NCBI GenBank assembly: GCA_024761205.1
Contig: JAMASS010000045.1
Coordinates: forward strand, 1 to 33,957
DNA: 33,957 nucleotides
Source: Limisphaerales bacterium
Lineage (GTDB): Bacteria; Verrucomicrobiota; Verrucomicrobiia; Limisphaerales; AAA164-E04
Direction of reading: 5' to 3'
Shown here: positions 17,238-25,507 of the stretch, piece by piece
How the letters are laid out: each line of letters opens with the position of its first letter
How positions within the stretch are numbered: the stretch's first letter is position 1
Program-made: the position numbers and the translations under genes
Notes under the pieces: generated by a model
Told to the model about the DNA's origin: nothing
The model's input: the letters and a program-made list of their open reading frames with translations, nothing else
Databases searched by the model: none

Positions 17238-20200
17238 ATGATCCCATCGCCTCCACTCAACCCGTGCCAACTGCTCATCTTAGGCGCGCTCTGCTTCCTA
17301 GGCGCAAACGTGGTGGGACAGAATGCCTTTAACTGGCGCAGCTTCACCACCGCCAACGGCCTCACCAATTCAGCGATCAACTCCGTCACCATCGGCCCAA
17401 AGGGAACAGTCTGGCTCAAGCACGATGACCTCTCCGCCGTCACCCGTTTCGACGGCTATCAATTCGATACCTACCACTATCCGAGCTCCACTCCCAGCCG
17501 CGTTTTTGAGGGGCGCTCAAGCCAGCTCTGGGCAGTGGACAAAGACGCCGTACTCCAACAGTCCGGCGGCCCCTGGCTCCGGTTTCCCCTCGCTCCCATC
17601 CACCAGGAATACCGTCAGAATATTCGACGCGTGACCCAACCCATTTCAATGATCCCCTTGCGCATTAACAAAGTTCTCATCCTCTTATCCGATCAACTGA
17701 TTCGCTTTGACTCGCAGGAAAATCAAATGACCCAGCTCAAACACGTCGGGAAGACTCAACTCGGCAAATTCAAGGACATGATCGAACTCAAGAACGAGTC
17801 TTTGTTTGTCACCGGTGAACTGGGCATCGCCCAAATCCATAGCGACTCACGTTCCTTAACCCCGGATGCCGATTGGACCGAGCTAACGTTCCAGGCCGAT
17901 GCCAAGCTTCGCGATTTTCAGCGCCCCACGGAAAACCTAGACGGCTCGGTCTCCATGATCGCCACCGGTGAAAATCAAACCCGATACATCGCCACAGTCC
18001 AGAACCACCAATGGCAGATCCAAAGCGTCGACCGACTCAAACTCCGCTTCGCCTGGAAACGACCGGGCGGTTACTGGGGCCAATCCTACAACTCTATCTA
18101 CCGCATTACTGAGGACGGCGCGACAGCAGTCGGCCAAGATGAAGTCTCGGCGGGGCTATTCATGGACGTCGCCGTGGAATCCCCTGACATCTTTCTCGTC
18201 GCCAGTTCGGAAGGTCTCTTTCGGCATGCGCCGTCCTGTTGGCAAAAACCGCTCCCCCTGGCGGACATCGATTCCTCCGCTCACGGCATTCTCGAGGATC
18301 GTCAACAAAGACTCTGGTTTCTGAGTTCCGATGCCCTCCTCAAGCGGACCGACAAAGGCTGGCAGCGATTTCCCTGGCCCGACGATGCCGAAGTGCTCTT
18401 TCGCTCCACCGCCACGATCTTCGAACTCGACGACGGCACACTCCTGATTAGCAACCAAGGCCCGCCCCTAGCCTTCAATCCTGCTACAGAGCGGATCACT
18501 CGCTTCGTAGCAGCGAACGGCGAAGTAATTCAAAAAGTGCTGGGCCTCACTCAAGACCAAAAACCGATTGTCTTGTGGAAGCCGTCGCCCGACGATGAAT
18601 CTCCCAGTTCCCTGGGACAACTTGAGGGCCGCCGGATCCAACCCTTCCCACCGTTCCCAGATCCTTGGCCCGAACCCACTGAACTCAATTTCATTACCGA
18701 AACAAGCAGCGGCAAAGTTTGGTTCGGCGACCAAGCTGGCATCGGAATCATCGAAGATCTCGCAGTGCAACGCTTTGGCTTCGAACAGGGGCTTCCCCGA
18801 GACCGAGCCACCTCTCTCGTCAAACTAGACAACGGTCTGATTTGGGCGGGACTCGGAGCTGGAATCTACGAATACGACGGCAAACGCTGGAAAGGATTGT
18901 TCTTCGCCCAAGATCGCATCAACGCGATAGTCCAGACCGCCGACGAGAGCATCTGGGTGGCCAGCAACCAAGGCTTACACCGCTATCACTACAACTCCTG
19001 GGTCTCGCTAACCATCCAAGACGGTCTGGCCGGCAACGCCATCTACTCCGTAGCCGAGGACCAAAAAGGGCAGATATGGGCCGCCGCCGCCCGTGGGATC
19101 AACCGTTACTATCCCGACGCGGATATCGATCCCCCTCGCTCCAGCATTCGCATTCTTGCCCATGCACCAGACCCGAGGGGTTCCAACACCAAATGGGCGG
19201 TTTTCGATGCTCAGGACAAATGGGATTCCACCCCAAAAAAACGACTACTCTTTTCCTACCGACTTGACCAGGGTCCCTGGAGCCCCTACACAGAAAAGAA
19301 CGATCTGATCCTGAAAAATCTAGCCGGAGGGCAACACCGATTAGAAGTCCGGGCCATGGATCGCAATTGGAATGAAGAATCCATCGCCTCCGACTGCGAA
19401 TTCATGTGGATCATTCCCTGGCACCAGGACCCACGACTGCTCATCATCTCCGTCATCGGCATCGGGGTCATCATCCTGCTAGCGGGTTTGGCGATCAATC
19501 GCCACATCCAGCTGACCCGCAGCTACGCCCAGGTCGAAAAAATCGTCGCCGTTCGAACCGCTGAGCTCGAAGCCGCGAATCGTGAACTCCTCCAAACCCA
19601 AAAAATGCGTGCCCTCGGCACACTCAGCGCAGGAATTGCGCACGATTTCAACGGAATCCTGAACATCATCAAAGGCTCCACTCAAATCATCGAAGCCAAT
19701 CTTGAGAACCGAGAGAAGGCTCTCACACGCCTGCAACGAATCCGACTCGTCGTCGATCAAGGCGCCGGGGTTATCCGTGCCATGTTAGGCCTAGCCCGCA
19801 GTAACGACGAAAAGCACTTGCGAACCGCGGATATCAACCAAGTTGTCCAGACTACCATCCAATTGATGGACGATCGGCTGCCGAAGGAACTCAAAATCAA
19901 ATTCCTTCCGACCCCCGACTTGCCTTCCGTCCAACTAGCGACGGATCTGCTGCAACAGACTCTAGTCAACCTCATTTCCAACGCCTCAGATGCTATGGAC
20001 GGCCAAGGAAGCGTGCTGATCAAAACAGGGCAGCTAGACCGGTTTCCCCCCGGACTCATCCTCCAGCCCGGTGCCGCTCAATCCTACAACTACATTTTTG
20101 TTCAAGATACCGGCTACGGCATTCCGGAGGAAATACTCCCTCGAATCTTTGAACCCTTCTTCACCAGCAAATCCTTCTCCTCCAAACGCGGCACCGGCCT

Positions 20201-20330
20201 AGGACTCTCCATGGTCTACGAAATGGCCCGCGAACTCCAAACCGGCCTATCTGTCGAATCCACCGCCGGCAAAGGCAGCAAATTCGCCCTCTACATCCCC
20301 GTGGCAGCATCGCCCGAAGTGAACCCGTAG
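17238..20330 (+). CDS. Periplasmic-sensor histidine kinase (Reg_prop/Y_Y_Y)
   Basis: The 1030-residue membrane kinase starts with a signal-like segment (residues 10-27), followed by a two-propeller periplasmic sensor. Reg_prop-type repeats include FTTANGLTNSAINSV, GIIEDLAVQRFGFEQGLPRD, GLIWAGLGAGIYEYDG, and SIWVASNQGLHRY. A Y_Y_Y domain follows (LLFSYRLDQGPWSPY to VRAMDRNWNEE), then a membrane helix (about 733-757), a coiled linker, a HisKA box LSAGIAHDFNGILNII (His802), the N box LVNLISNASDAM, and G boxes DTGYGIP (D957) and GTGLGLSMVYEM. No receiver or HTH domain is fused and no response-regulator gene is nearby. Position directly after a sialidase-like gene suggests glycan sensing (inference). 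Confidence 0.92.
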   Translation: MIPSPPLNPCQLLILGALCFLGANVVGQNAFNWRSFTTANGLTNSAINSVTIGPKGTVWLKHDDLSAVTRFDGYQFDTYHYPSSTPSRVFEGRSSQLWAVDKDAVLQQSGGPWLRFPLAPIHQEYRQNIRRVTQPISMIPLRINKVLILLSDQLIRFDSQENQMTQLKHVGKTQLGKFKDMIELKNESLFVTGELGIAQIHSDSRSLTPDADWTELTFQADAKLRDFQRPTENLDGSVSMIATGENQTRYIATVQNHQWQIQSVDRLKLRFAWKRPGGYWGQSYNSIYRITEDGATAVGQDEVSAGLFMDVAVESPDIFLVASSEGLFRHAPSCWQKPLPLADIDSSAHGILEDRQQRLWFLSSDALLKRTDKGWQRFPWPDDAEVLFRSTATIFELDDGTLLISNQGPPLAFNPATERITRFVAANGEVIQKVLGLTQDQKPIVLWKPSPDDESPSSLGQLEGRRIQPFPPFPDPWPEPTELNFITETSSGKVWFGDQAGIGIIEDLAVQRFGFEQGLPRDRATSLVKLDNGLIWAGLGAGIYEYDGKRWKGLFFAQDRINAIVQTADESIWVASNQGLHRYHYNSWVSLTIQDGLAGNAIYSVAEDQKGQIWAAAARGINRYYPDADIDPPRSSIRILAHAPDPRGSNTKWAVFDAQDKWDSTPKKRLLFSYRLDQGPWSPYTEKNDLILKNLAGGQHRLEVRAMDRNWNEESIASDCEFMWIIPWHQDPRLLIISVIGIGVIILLAGLAINRHIQLTRSYAQVEKIVAVRTAELEAANRELLQTQKMRALGTLSAGIAHDFNGILNIIKGSTQIIEANLENREKALTRLQRIRLVVDQGAGVIRAMLGLARSNDEKHLRTADINQVVQTTIQLMDDRLPKELKIKFLPTPDLPSVQLATDLLQQTLVNLISNASDAMDGQGSVLIKTGQLDRFPPGLILQPGAAQSYNYIFVQDTGYGIPEEILPRIFEPFFTSKSFSSKRGTGLGLSMVYEMARELQTGLSVESTAGKGSKFALYIPVAASPEVNP

Positions 20331-20405
20331 GCGCGCCCGGACACTCGTGTCCTCAAAAGCGTAAGTATAATAGTATAAAAACGCAGACAGGGGTGTCCGC
20401 GCTCC
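20331..20405. repeat. Inverted repeat between convergent genes (possible bidirectional terminator)
   Basis: GGACACTCGTGTC (20339-20351) is an imperfect inverted copy of GACAGGGGTGTCC (20386-20398); GCGT (20359-20362) pairs with ACGC (20381-20384) inside, flanking an AT-rich centre. It lies between the stop codons of the kinase (plus) and ileS (minus), where a shared terminator is expected. The right arm, 20381-20405, matches the minus strand of the element at 24964-24991 at 19 of 25 positions, so it is probably an interspersed palindromic element recruited as terminator. Confidence 0.6.
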
Positions 20406-20406
20406 G

Positions 20407-23292
20407 CTATGCCTCAACCGAAGACATATTTCTCTCGACAGCGTCAACGCAACGAGGACAAATACCCGGATACGCCGCCTCCACCCCGATATCCGACTCC
20501 CAGTGCCAACAACGCTCGCACTTGCGCATTCCCAGATCCTTGGCCGCAAACACGTAAATCCCCTCCGCTTCGCCAATCTCGACGGATTGCCCATTGAAGG
20601 TTCGCTGACCAGGCGCATCCCCGGAAACAAACTCCAGATGCGAAACATTGAAAATCTCCCGCAAATCCTTTCCCCCATCAGCTAACGCCAACTCTGCGGC
20701 ATTACTCGTCCGAATCACCACCAAACCCTCAAGCGCCTTCCCAATGACCTTAGATTGACGTTTCGCTTCCAATTCCATCAAGACCCGGTCACGAAGCGCG
20801 AACAAGGTATCCCATTGCGACAGCTCCTGCTCTCCAACCGCCAGCGGTGTGGGTTGCACATGGGAAAGATGCACCGATCCATCGGAACCAGCACCAGGAA
20901 TGAACTCCCAAACCTCGTCCGCGGTAAAGACCAGGATCGGCGAGAGCAGCTGACTTAAACGGATGACCAACCGATGAAGCGCCGTCTGCGTCGAACGCCG
21001 CTTCGGATGATCGGCCGCTAAGGTATACAGACGATCCTTGACCACATCGTGGAATACCGCTGAAAGATCGACCGCCGCAAACTGACCCAGTTTCTGATAA
21101 ACCGTGTGAAATCCATACTGCTCGTAAGCCTTCAAAACTTCCGCCTCGACTTCCCCCAATCGCCACAAAATCCAGCGATCTATATTACTCAGCTCAGCAT
21201 CCGGCACTCGGTTCCGTTCCGGATCAAAGTCGTAGAGGTTCGAAAGCTGATAACGAAAAGCATTGCGAATTCCGCGATACGTCTCGCCGACCTTCTTGAT
21301 ACGATCCGCACTGACGATAATATCATTTCGAAAATCTTGCGACGCCACCCAAAGCCGCACAATGTCCGCGCCATAGTCCCTGATATAGGCCTCTGCAGTC
21401 TGCGGCTTCTGATAGCCACCCTGCCCTTGCTTACTCTTGGAAATCTTCTCCCGATCGGCATCGACCATAAAACCGTGAGTCAACACCGACCGATAAGGTG
21501 CCGCCCCGTTGCTTGCGAGAGAAAGCAACAGCGAAGACTGAAACCAACCTCGATGTTGATCGCTGCCCTCCAGATAAAGATTTGCTTGAAATCCTTGCCG
21601 ATCATCGCCGGCGCCACCCTTCAACTGCTTATTCTTTAGAATCACCGAACGCGAGGAAGAGCCGGAGTCGATCCAAACATCCAGCGTGTCAGTGGATTTC
21701 CTCTCTGCCTCAGAACCCGTCCAATCAGCCGGTCGAACCTGACTCCAGAGCGCCGCACATTCCGCCTCAAACCACACGTTCGACCCTTTTTCCTCGACCA
21801 GATCCGCGGTGTTCCGAATCACCTTGGCATCAAGAATCGGCTGACCATCCGCAGCGTAAAACGCCGGAATCGGCACCCCCCACGTGCGCTGGCGAGAAAT
21901 GCACCAATCCGGTCGCGACTTGACCGCGCCTTCAAGGCATCTTTTCCTCCAGTACGGAACCCAATTTACTTTATCGATCTCAGCCAAGACCGTCTCCCGA
22001 AACCCTTGATGATCCATCCCGATAAACCACTGATCCATCGCCCGGAATACGACCGGAGTCTTGCTTCGCCAACAATACGGATAACTATGTGGATAAGCTT
22101 TGTGATAGAGCAGCATCTCCCTCGACCTCAGCAGTTCCAGCACCGCCTCGTTGGCCTCACTCTTACCTTTCTTCTCCAGGACCGATTTACCAACGAGATC
22201 GTCGCCGATCTGTTCAGATTCAGGAAAATCGTCCGTTCGCGCGAGCCGCCCCTCATCATTAACCGGCGAGTAAATCGGCAAGCCTTGGGCCATACCCAAG
22301 CCATAGTCCTCCAAACCATGCCCCGGAGCGATGTGGACAAAACCCGTACCCGTCGTATCTTCAACGAAATCCGCGGGATACAACCTACCCACTCGGTTAC
22401 AGAACGGATGCTGATACTCAATCTGTTCCAACTGTCCGCCATCCAGCGTCCGCACAATTTGGTGATCCGTCCATCCGCATCTCTCCGCCAGTGAGTCCAA
22501 GAGTCCCCCAGAAACCAGGTAAGCATCATCCTCCACTTGCACCTGAGCGTAGTTGAACCTAGGATTGAACGCAACCGCCAAATTAGCCGGCAAAGTCCAG
22601 GGAGTCGTCGTCCAAATCACCACAAACATTCGGGGCACTCCAACCACCGGAAACTTCACGAAGATGCTTTGACTGACATGATCCTGGTACTCCACCTCCG
22701 CCTCCGCCAGCGCCGTCCGACAAGGAATGCTCCAATAGACCGGCTTCTTACCTCGATAAACGAAACCCTGCTCAACAATATCGGCAAACAACCTTAGCTC
22801 CTCCGCCTCGTAAGCCTTGTCGAGCGTCAGGTAAGGCGATTCCCATTCACCGAAGACGCCCAAACGTTTGAACTGCTCCCGTTGAAGATCGATACAGCGC
22901 CGTGCGTACGCATCGCACTGACGACGGACCTCCGCCGGACTAAATTCCCTTTCACCGGCCTTCCACATCTCTTGCGTGACTTTAAATTCAATCGGAAGAC
23001 CATGACAGTCCCAGCCGGGGACATAAGGCGCATCTCGGCCAACCAGTGTTTGGTACTTAACAACGATATCCTTGAGCGTCTTGTTAAGGGCGGTTCCAAT
23101 ATGCACATCCCCGTTGGCAAATGGCGGCCCATCATGAAGAACAAACCGGGGCATGCCAGATCGACCTTCGCGAATGCGCCCGTACAATCCCATTGACTCC
23201 CAATGCGCCAATCGCAAGGGTTCCCGGTTAACCAAATCAGCCTTCATCGAAAAACTCGTCTTCGGCAGATTCAGCGTCTTCTTATATTCCAT
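20407..23292 (-). CDS. ileS: Isoleucyl-tRNA synthetase
   Basis: The 961-residue class Ia synthetase charges tRNA-Ile. HIGH-like HIGT (residues 64-67) follows HDGPPFANGDV; the second signature is KISKS (616-620). The editing domain shows WTTTPWTLPANLAV. The C-terminal zinc knuckle has CERC (925, 928) and CPRC (945, 948), so this is the zinc-containing bacterial type. I chose the ATG at 23292 (MEYKKTLNLP), which is preceded by AAGG, over an in-frame start 41 codons upstream that adds an unconserved segment. It converges on the kinase gene and diverges from the DUF418 gene. Confidence 0.96.
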   Translation of the reverse strand: MEYKKTLNLPKTSFSMKADLVNREPLRLAHWESMGLYGRIREGRSGMPRFVLHDGPPFANGDVHIGTALNKTLKDIVVKYQTLVGRDAPYVPGWDCHGLPIEFKVTQEMWKAGEREFSPAEVRRQCDAYARRCIDLQREQFKRLGVFGEWESPYLTLDKAYEAEELRLFADIVEQGFVYRGKKPVYWSIPCRTALAEAEVEYQDHVSQSIFVKFPVVGVPRMFVVIWTTTPWTLPANLAVAFNPRFNYAQVQVEDDAYLVSGGLLDSLAERCGWTDHQIVRTLDGGQLEQIEYQHPFCNRVGRLYPADFVEDTTGTGFVHIAPGHGLEDYGLGMAQGLPIYSPVNDEGRLARTDDFPESEQIGDDLVGKSVLEKKGKSEANEAVLELLRSREMLLYHKAYPHSYPYCWRSKTPVVFRAMDQWFIGMDHQGFRETVLAEIDKVNWVPYWRKRCLEGAVKSRPDWCISRQRTWGVPIPAFYAADGQPILDAKVIRNTADLVEEKGSNVWFEAECAALWSQVRPADWTGSEAERKSTDTLDVWIDSGSSSRSVILKNKQLKGGAGDDRQGFQANLYLEGSDQHRGWFQSSLLLSLASNGAAPYRSVLTHGFMVDADREKISKSKQGQGGYQKPQTAEAYIRDYGADIVRLWVASQDFRNDIIVSADRIKKVGETYRGIRNAFRYQLSNLYDFDPERNRVPDAELSNIDRWILWRLGEVEAEVLKAYEQYGFHTVYQKLGQFAAVDLSAVFHDVVKDRLYTLAADHPKRRSTQTALHRLVIRLSQLLSPILVFTADEVWEFIPGAGSDGSVHLSHVQPTPLAVGEQELSQWDTLFALRDRVLMELEAKRQSKVIGKALEGLVVIRTSNAAELALADGGKDLREIFNVSHLEFVSGDAPGQRTFNGQSVEIGEAEGIYVFAAKDLGMRKCERCWHWESDIGVEAAYPGICPRCVDAVERNMSSVEA

Positions 23293-23575
23293 GACCTTAA
23301 TAAAGCGGGCCAACGTATCAACCCCCCAAAGGGATGTCAACGAACCCACGAAACAAAGGGACGTCACCCACCTTACTTCCCTCGTCAAATCCGCTGCGGT
23401 CATACGCGGCTTCACCGTAGCTCCAGCTTGCAGGCAAGACCGAACGGAACAACCCCAGTTTTCGGATCACGAAATCACTCCTAAAGCCCCACTCCTCTCC
23501 ATTTCCTCCTGTTCAAAACCGACAAACACTGATTGACTCGGCCCCCAGTTTTTTCATCCAGACCGGCACACTCCC

Positions 23576-24769
23576 TTGAAGACATCCCAACAGGCGAAAC
23601 GAATCAACTATCTTGATACGCTTCGGGGCTTTTCGCTCCTGGGAATCCTCGCGGTTAATCTTCCCTGGTTTAGCCACAACATCCTGGCAGACCCTGCGGT
23701 CGCAACGACAGCCGACCGGATGGCAGTTTGGCTGGTCGCGTTCGCTGGACAGGCAAAATTTTTCGTTTTGTTCTCCTTCCTGTTCGGATACGGCATGGCG
23801 GTTCAACTGGAACGCAGCATCGAAGACGGCCAACCCCTCGGGCCACGATATTTCCGTCGCCTCACCGGTCTCTTCCTGTTTGGACTGATTCACGCTGTCT
23901 TTCTCTTTCTCGGCGATATTTTGATCTGCTACGCCATCTTGGGAACGTTCCTCTGGTTCTGCCGCAATTGGTCCATTCGCAACCTCCTCATCGCGTCAGC
24001 CATTGCATACTTTCTTTCCATCCCAGGCTATGGACTCCTCGGAGCCATCAGTGCCCTCGACGCGGGTCCCGAATGGGACAACTGGCTTGCCCAAGGCGAC
24101 GAAGCCTACCTCGGCTCATTCTGGGACGCCGCTCGGCAACGGACTCTCGACTACTTTCTCTTTGTCCTACCGATCATGATTCTTTTCAACTGCGTTCCAG
24201 TCATGGCGATGTTCGCCCTTGGTCTGGCAGCGGGTAAAGCAAGGTTCTTTCAATCTGTGGACCAACACCTGCCGCTCCTGAAGCGCTTGCTGCCCTGGAC
24301 GGTGATCGTCGGTGTTATCGGCAACGCGCTTTATGCTACCGTCTTTACGGACTTCGGGTCAAACGCTATGCCCGCTTCCATCTGGAGCGGCGTGCTAGCC
24401 ATGACCACTCTAGCCCTTTCTTGGCCTGCCCTCGCCTATTCCTATATGATCGGCATCCTTCTGCTTGAGCGACGGACGCCCGCCTTTCGATTCCTTCAGC
24501 CGTTACGATCCGCCGGACACATGTCGCTTACGAACTACATGAGCCAATCCGTTCTGGCAGGCTTTGTCTTCCTGGGCTGGGGATTAGGTTTTTACGGCAA
24601 AGTTGGCCCCATGGGATGCCTGCTCTTGACGCCCGTCATCTACGGTATCCTCATTGCGTTTAGCAGCATCTGGCTCCGCTACTTCCACAACGGTCCCGAA
24701 GAATGGTTGTTGCGTTGTTGGACCTACTGGAGGTGGCAGCCCTTTTGTAAGCCGACAAAAACGCCTTAG
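23576..24769 (+). CDS. DUF418 (YeiB-like) membrane protein
   Basis: The 397-residue polytopic membrane protein has about nine to ten hydrophobic segments. It begins with the family's 'RxxxLDxLRGFALLGI' pattern (INYLDTLRGFSLLGILAVN) and has FSFLFGYGMAVQLER, where DUF418 proteins carry 'lfSlLFGxG'. The C-terminal third holds GHMSLTNYMSQS, the conserved 'G+mALTNYLxQS' block, and NGPEEWLLR near the end ('GPlEWLWR'). The family is distantly related to acyltransferase-3 proteins; function is unproven. The start is TTG (23576), needed to include the conserved N-terminus. No operon partner is evident. Confidence 0.9.
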   Translation: MKTSQQAKRINYLDTLRGFSLLGILAVNLPWFSHNILADPAVATTADRMAVWLVAFAGQAKFFVLFSFLFGYGMAVQLERSIEDGQPLGPRYFRRLTGLFLFGLIHAVFLFLGDILICYAILGTFLWFCRNWSIRNLLIASAIAYFLSIPGYGLLGAISALDAGPEWDNWLAQGDEAYLGSFWDAARQRTLDYFLFVLPIMILFNCVPVMAMFALGLAAGKARFFQSVDQHLPLLKRLLPWTVIVGVIGNALYATVFTDFGSNAMPASIWSGVLAMTTLALSWPALAYSYMIGILLLERRTPAFRFLQPLRSAGHMSLTNYMSQSVLAGFVFLGWGLGFYGKVGPMGCLLLTPVIYGILIAFSSIWLRYFHNGPEEWLLRCWTYWRWQPFCKPTKTP

Positions 24770-24877
24770 ACCGCCATCGATCGAGATTCGCCGCAACCAA
24801 CGCAATCGATCAAATGCGGGCAAGCCCATCTCACATGATCCAGCTCCGCCTGCTGCGAAGCCTCACCAAATTTGTCC

Positions 24878-24994
24878 TCAGTCCTCAGCCCTCAGCGCCA
24901 GGATCACGATCCCCTCGCACAACTGGCCGAAACCTCCGACAATGTTCATGAAATACATCCCTAGGAACGCGAAACCTCCTGTCCGCGTTCCCAT
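24878..24994 (-). CDS. Possible 38-residue hydrophobic microprotein
   Basis: The minus strand encodes MGTRTGGFAFLGMYF followed by MNIVGGFGQLCEGIVILALRA, ending ED. It is Gly-rich and hydrophobic, like one or two short membrane segments. There is no ribosome site before the first ATG, but AGGAGG lies inside the codons, in the loop of a hairpin (24964-24991), 16 nt before an internal ATG. It sits just beyond the terminator of the small secreted protein gene. It may be chance. Confidence 0.25.
   Translation of the reverse strand: MGTRTGGFAFLGMYFMNIVGGFGQLCEGIVILALRAED
24964..24991. repeat. 8-bp perfect hairpin, member of a palindromic repeat family
   Basis: GGAACGCG (24964-24971) pairs perfectly with CGCGTTCC (24984-24991) over a 12-nt loop. 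Read on the minus strand, the element matches 20381-20405 at 19 of 25 positions. Confidence 0.6.
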
Positions 24995-25003
24995 AAACTA
25001 AAA

Positions 25004-25029
25004 AACCGCTGAAGAAACCTTCAGCGGTT
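25004..25029 (-). terminator. Rho-independent terminator of the small secreted protein gene
   Basis: AACCGCTGAAG (25004-25014) pairs perfectly with CTTCAGCGGTT (25019-25029) across a four-base loop. The A-run on its left becomes a U-run on the minus strand, so it terminates transcripts from the gene at 25053-25361, 23 bp after its stop. Confidence 0.9.
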
Positions 25030-25052
25030 GCCAAACATCTCAACTGACAATT

Positions 25053-25361
25053 TTACTTGCTAGCCAAGGCGATCACGTAATCAATCTTGCCATGTTCGCT
25101 GACCACCGAAACCTTCTTGCCAACCAGACCGTCAATCTTGTCCTTGGCAATCACTCTGCTGTTCGGAGTCATGGTCAACTTCGCCGTTTTGGTTTTTACC
25201 TGCTTCGGATCACTGGAATCCACAACTTTGATGGTGACCGACTTGGTCGCTGCATCAAACTTTTCTAACTGACCGATACTGGCCACCTTTTTGCCACAGC
25301 CAGCCTGCGCGGAAGTCGCTGCCAAAGCCAGGGCAGCCACGATGGAGAGGAGGTATTTCAT
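25053..25361 (-). CDS. Small secreted protein with a beta-rich domain
   Basis: The 102-residue protein starts with a textbook signal peptide (MKYLLSIVAALALAATSAQA, cleavage after residue 20). The mature part is about 82 residues, basic, with alternating beta-like strands: GQLEKFDAATKSVTIKV, a TKTAKLTMTPNSRV strand, and a final DGLVGKKVSVVSEHG then KIDYVIALA. This resembles DUF5666-like small barrels, but I do not recognise a named family. A single pair of Cys cannot form, since only one Cys (22) remains after cleavage. A strong terminator follows directly, so it is transcribed alone and perhaps highly. Confidence 0.8.
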   Translation of the reverse strand: MKYLLSIVAALALAATSAQAGCGKKVASIGQLEKFDAATKSVTIKVVDSSDPKQVKTKTAKLTMTPNSRVIAKDKIDGLVGKKVSVVSEHGKIDYVIALASK

Positions 25362-25474
25362 GGTAATTTAAAACATTTAGGGTTACACCAGGCAATTGAT
25401 AAGCCAATCCCCTGGACAGTCTTAGTCTTCCCTTCAGCCGAGGATTTTCAACCTTTTTTCTTTACCCAAACGAA

Positions 25475-25484
25475 GAAAATTTTC
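25475..25484. promoter_or_regulatory. GAAAATTTTC palindrome in a divergent promoter region
   Basis: A perfect 10-bp palindrome lies in the AT-rich gap between the divergent small secreted protein and HupE-like genes, 23 bp before the GTG of the latter. It could be an operator; short AT palindromes also arise by chance. Confidence 0.2.
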
Positions 25485-25507
25485 AATTTACCCTCCAATC
25501 TCAGCTT

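Noticed and set aside
23293-23415. N-terminal extension of ileS by 41 codons
   Set aside because: The extra segment is not like IleS N-termini, and the inner ATG has AAGG upstream and begins where family similarity begins.
24654-25001. 115-codon plus-strand frame after the DUF418 gene
   Set aside because: It begins inside the DUF418 gene in another frame and runs through repeat and hairpin sequence; composition is Pro/Arg-rich and unlike a real protein.
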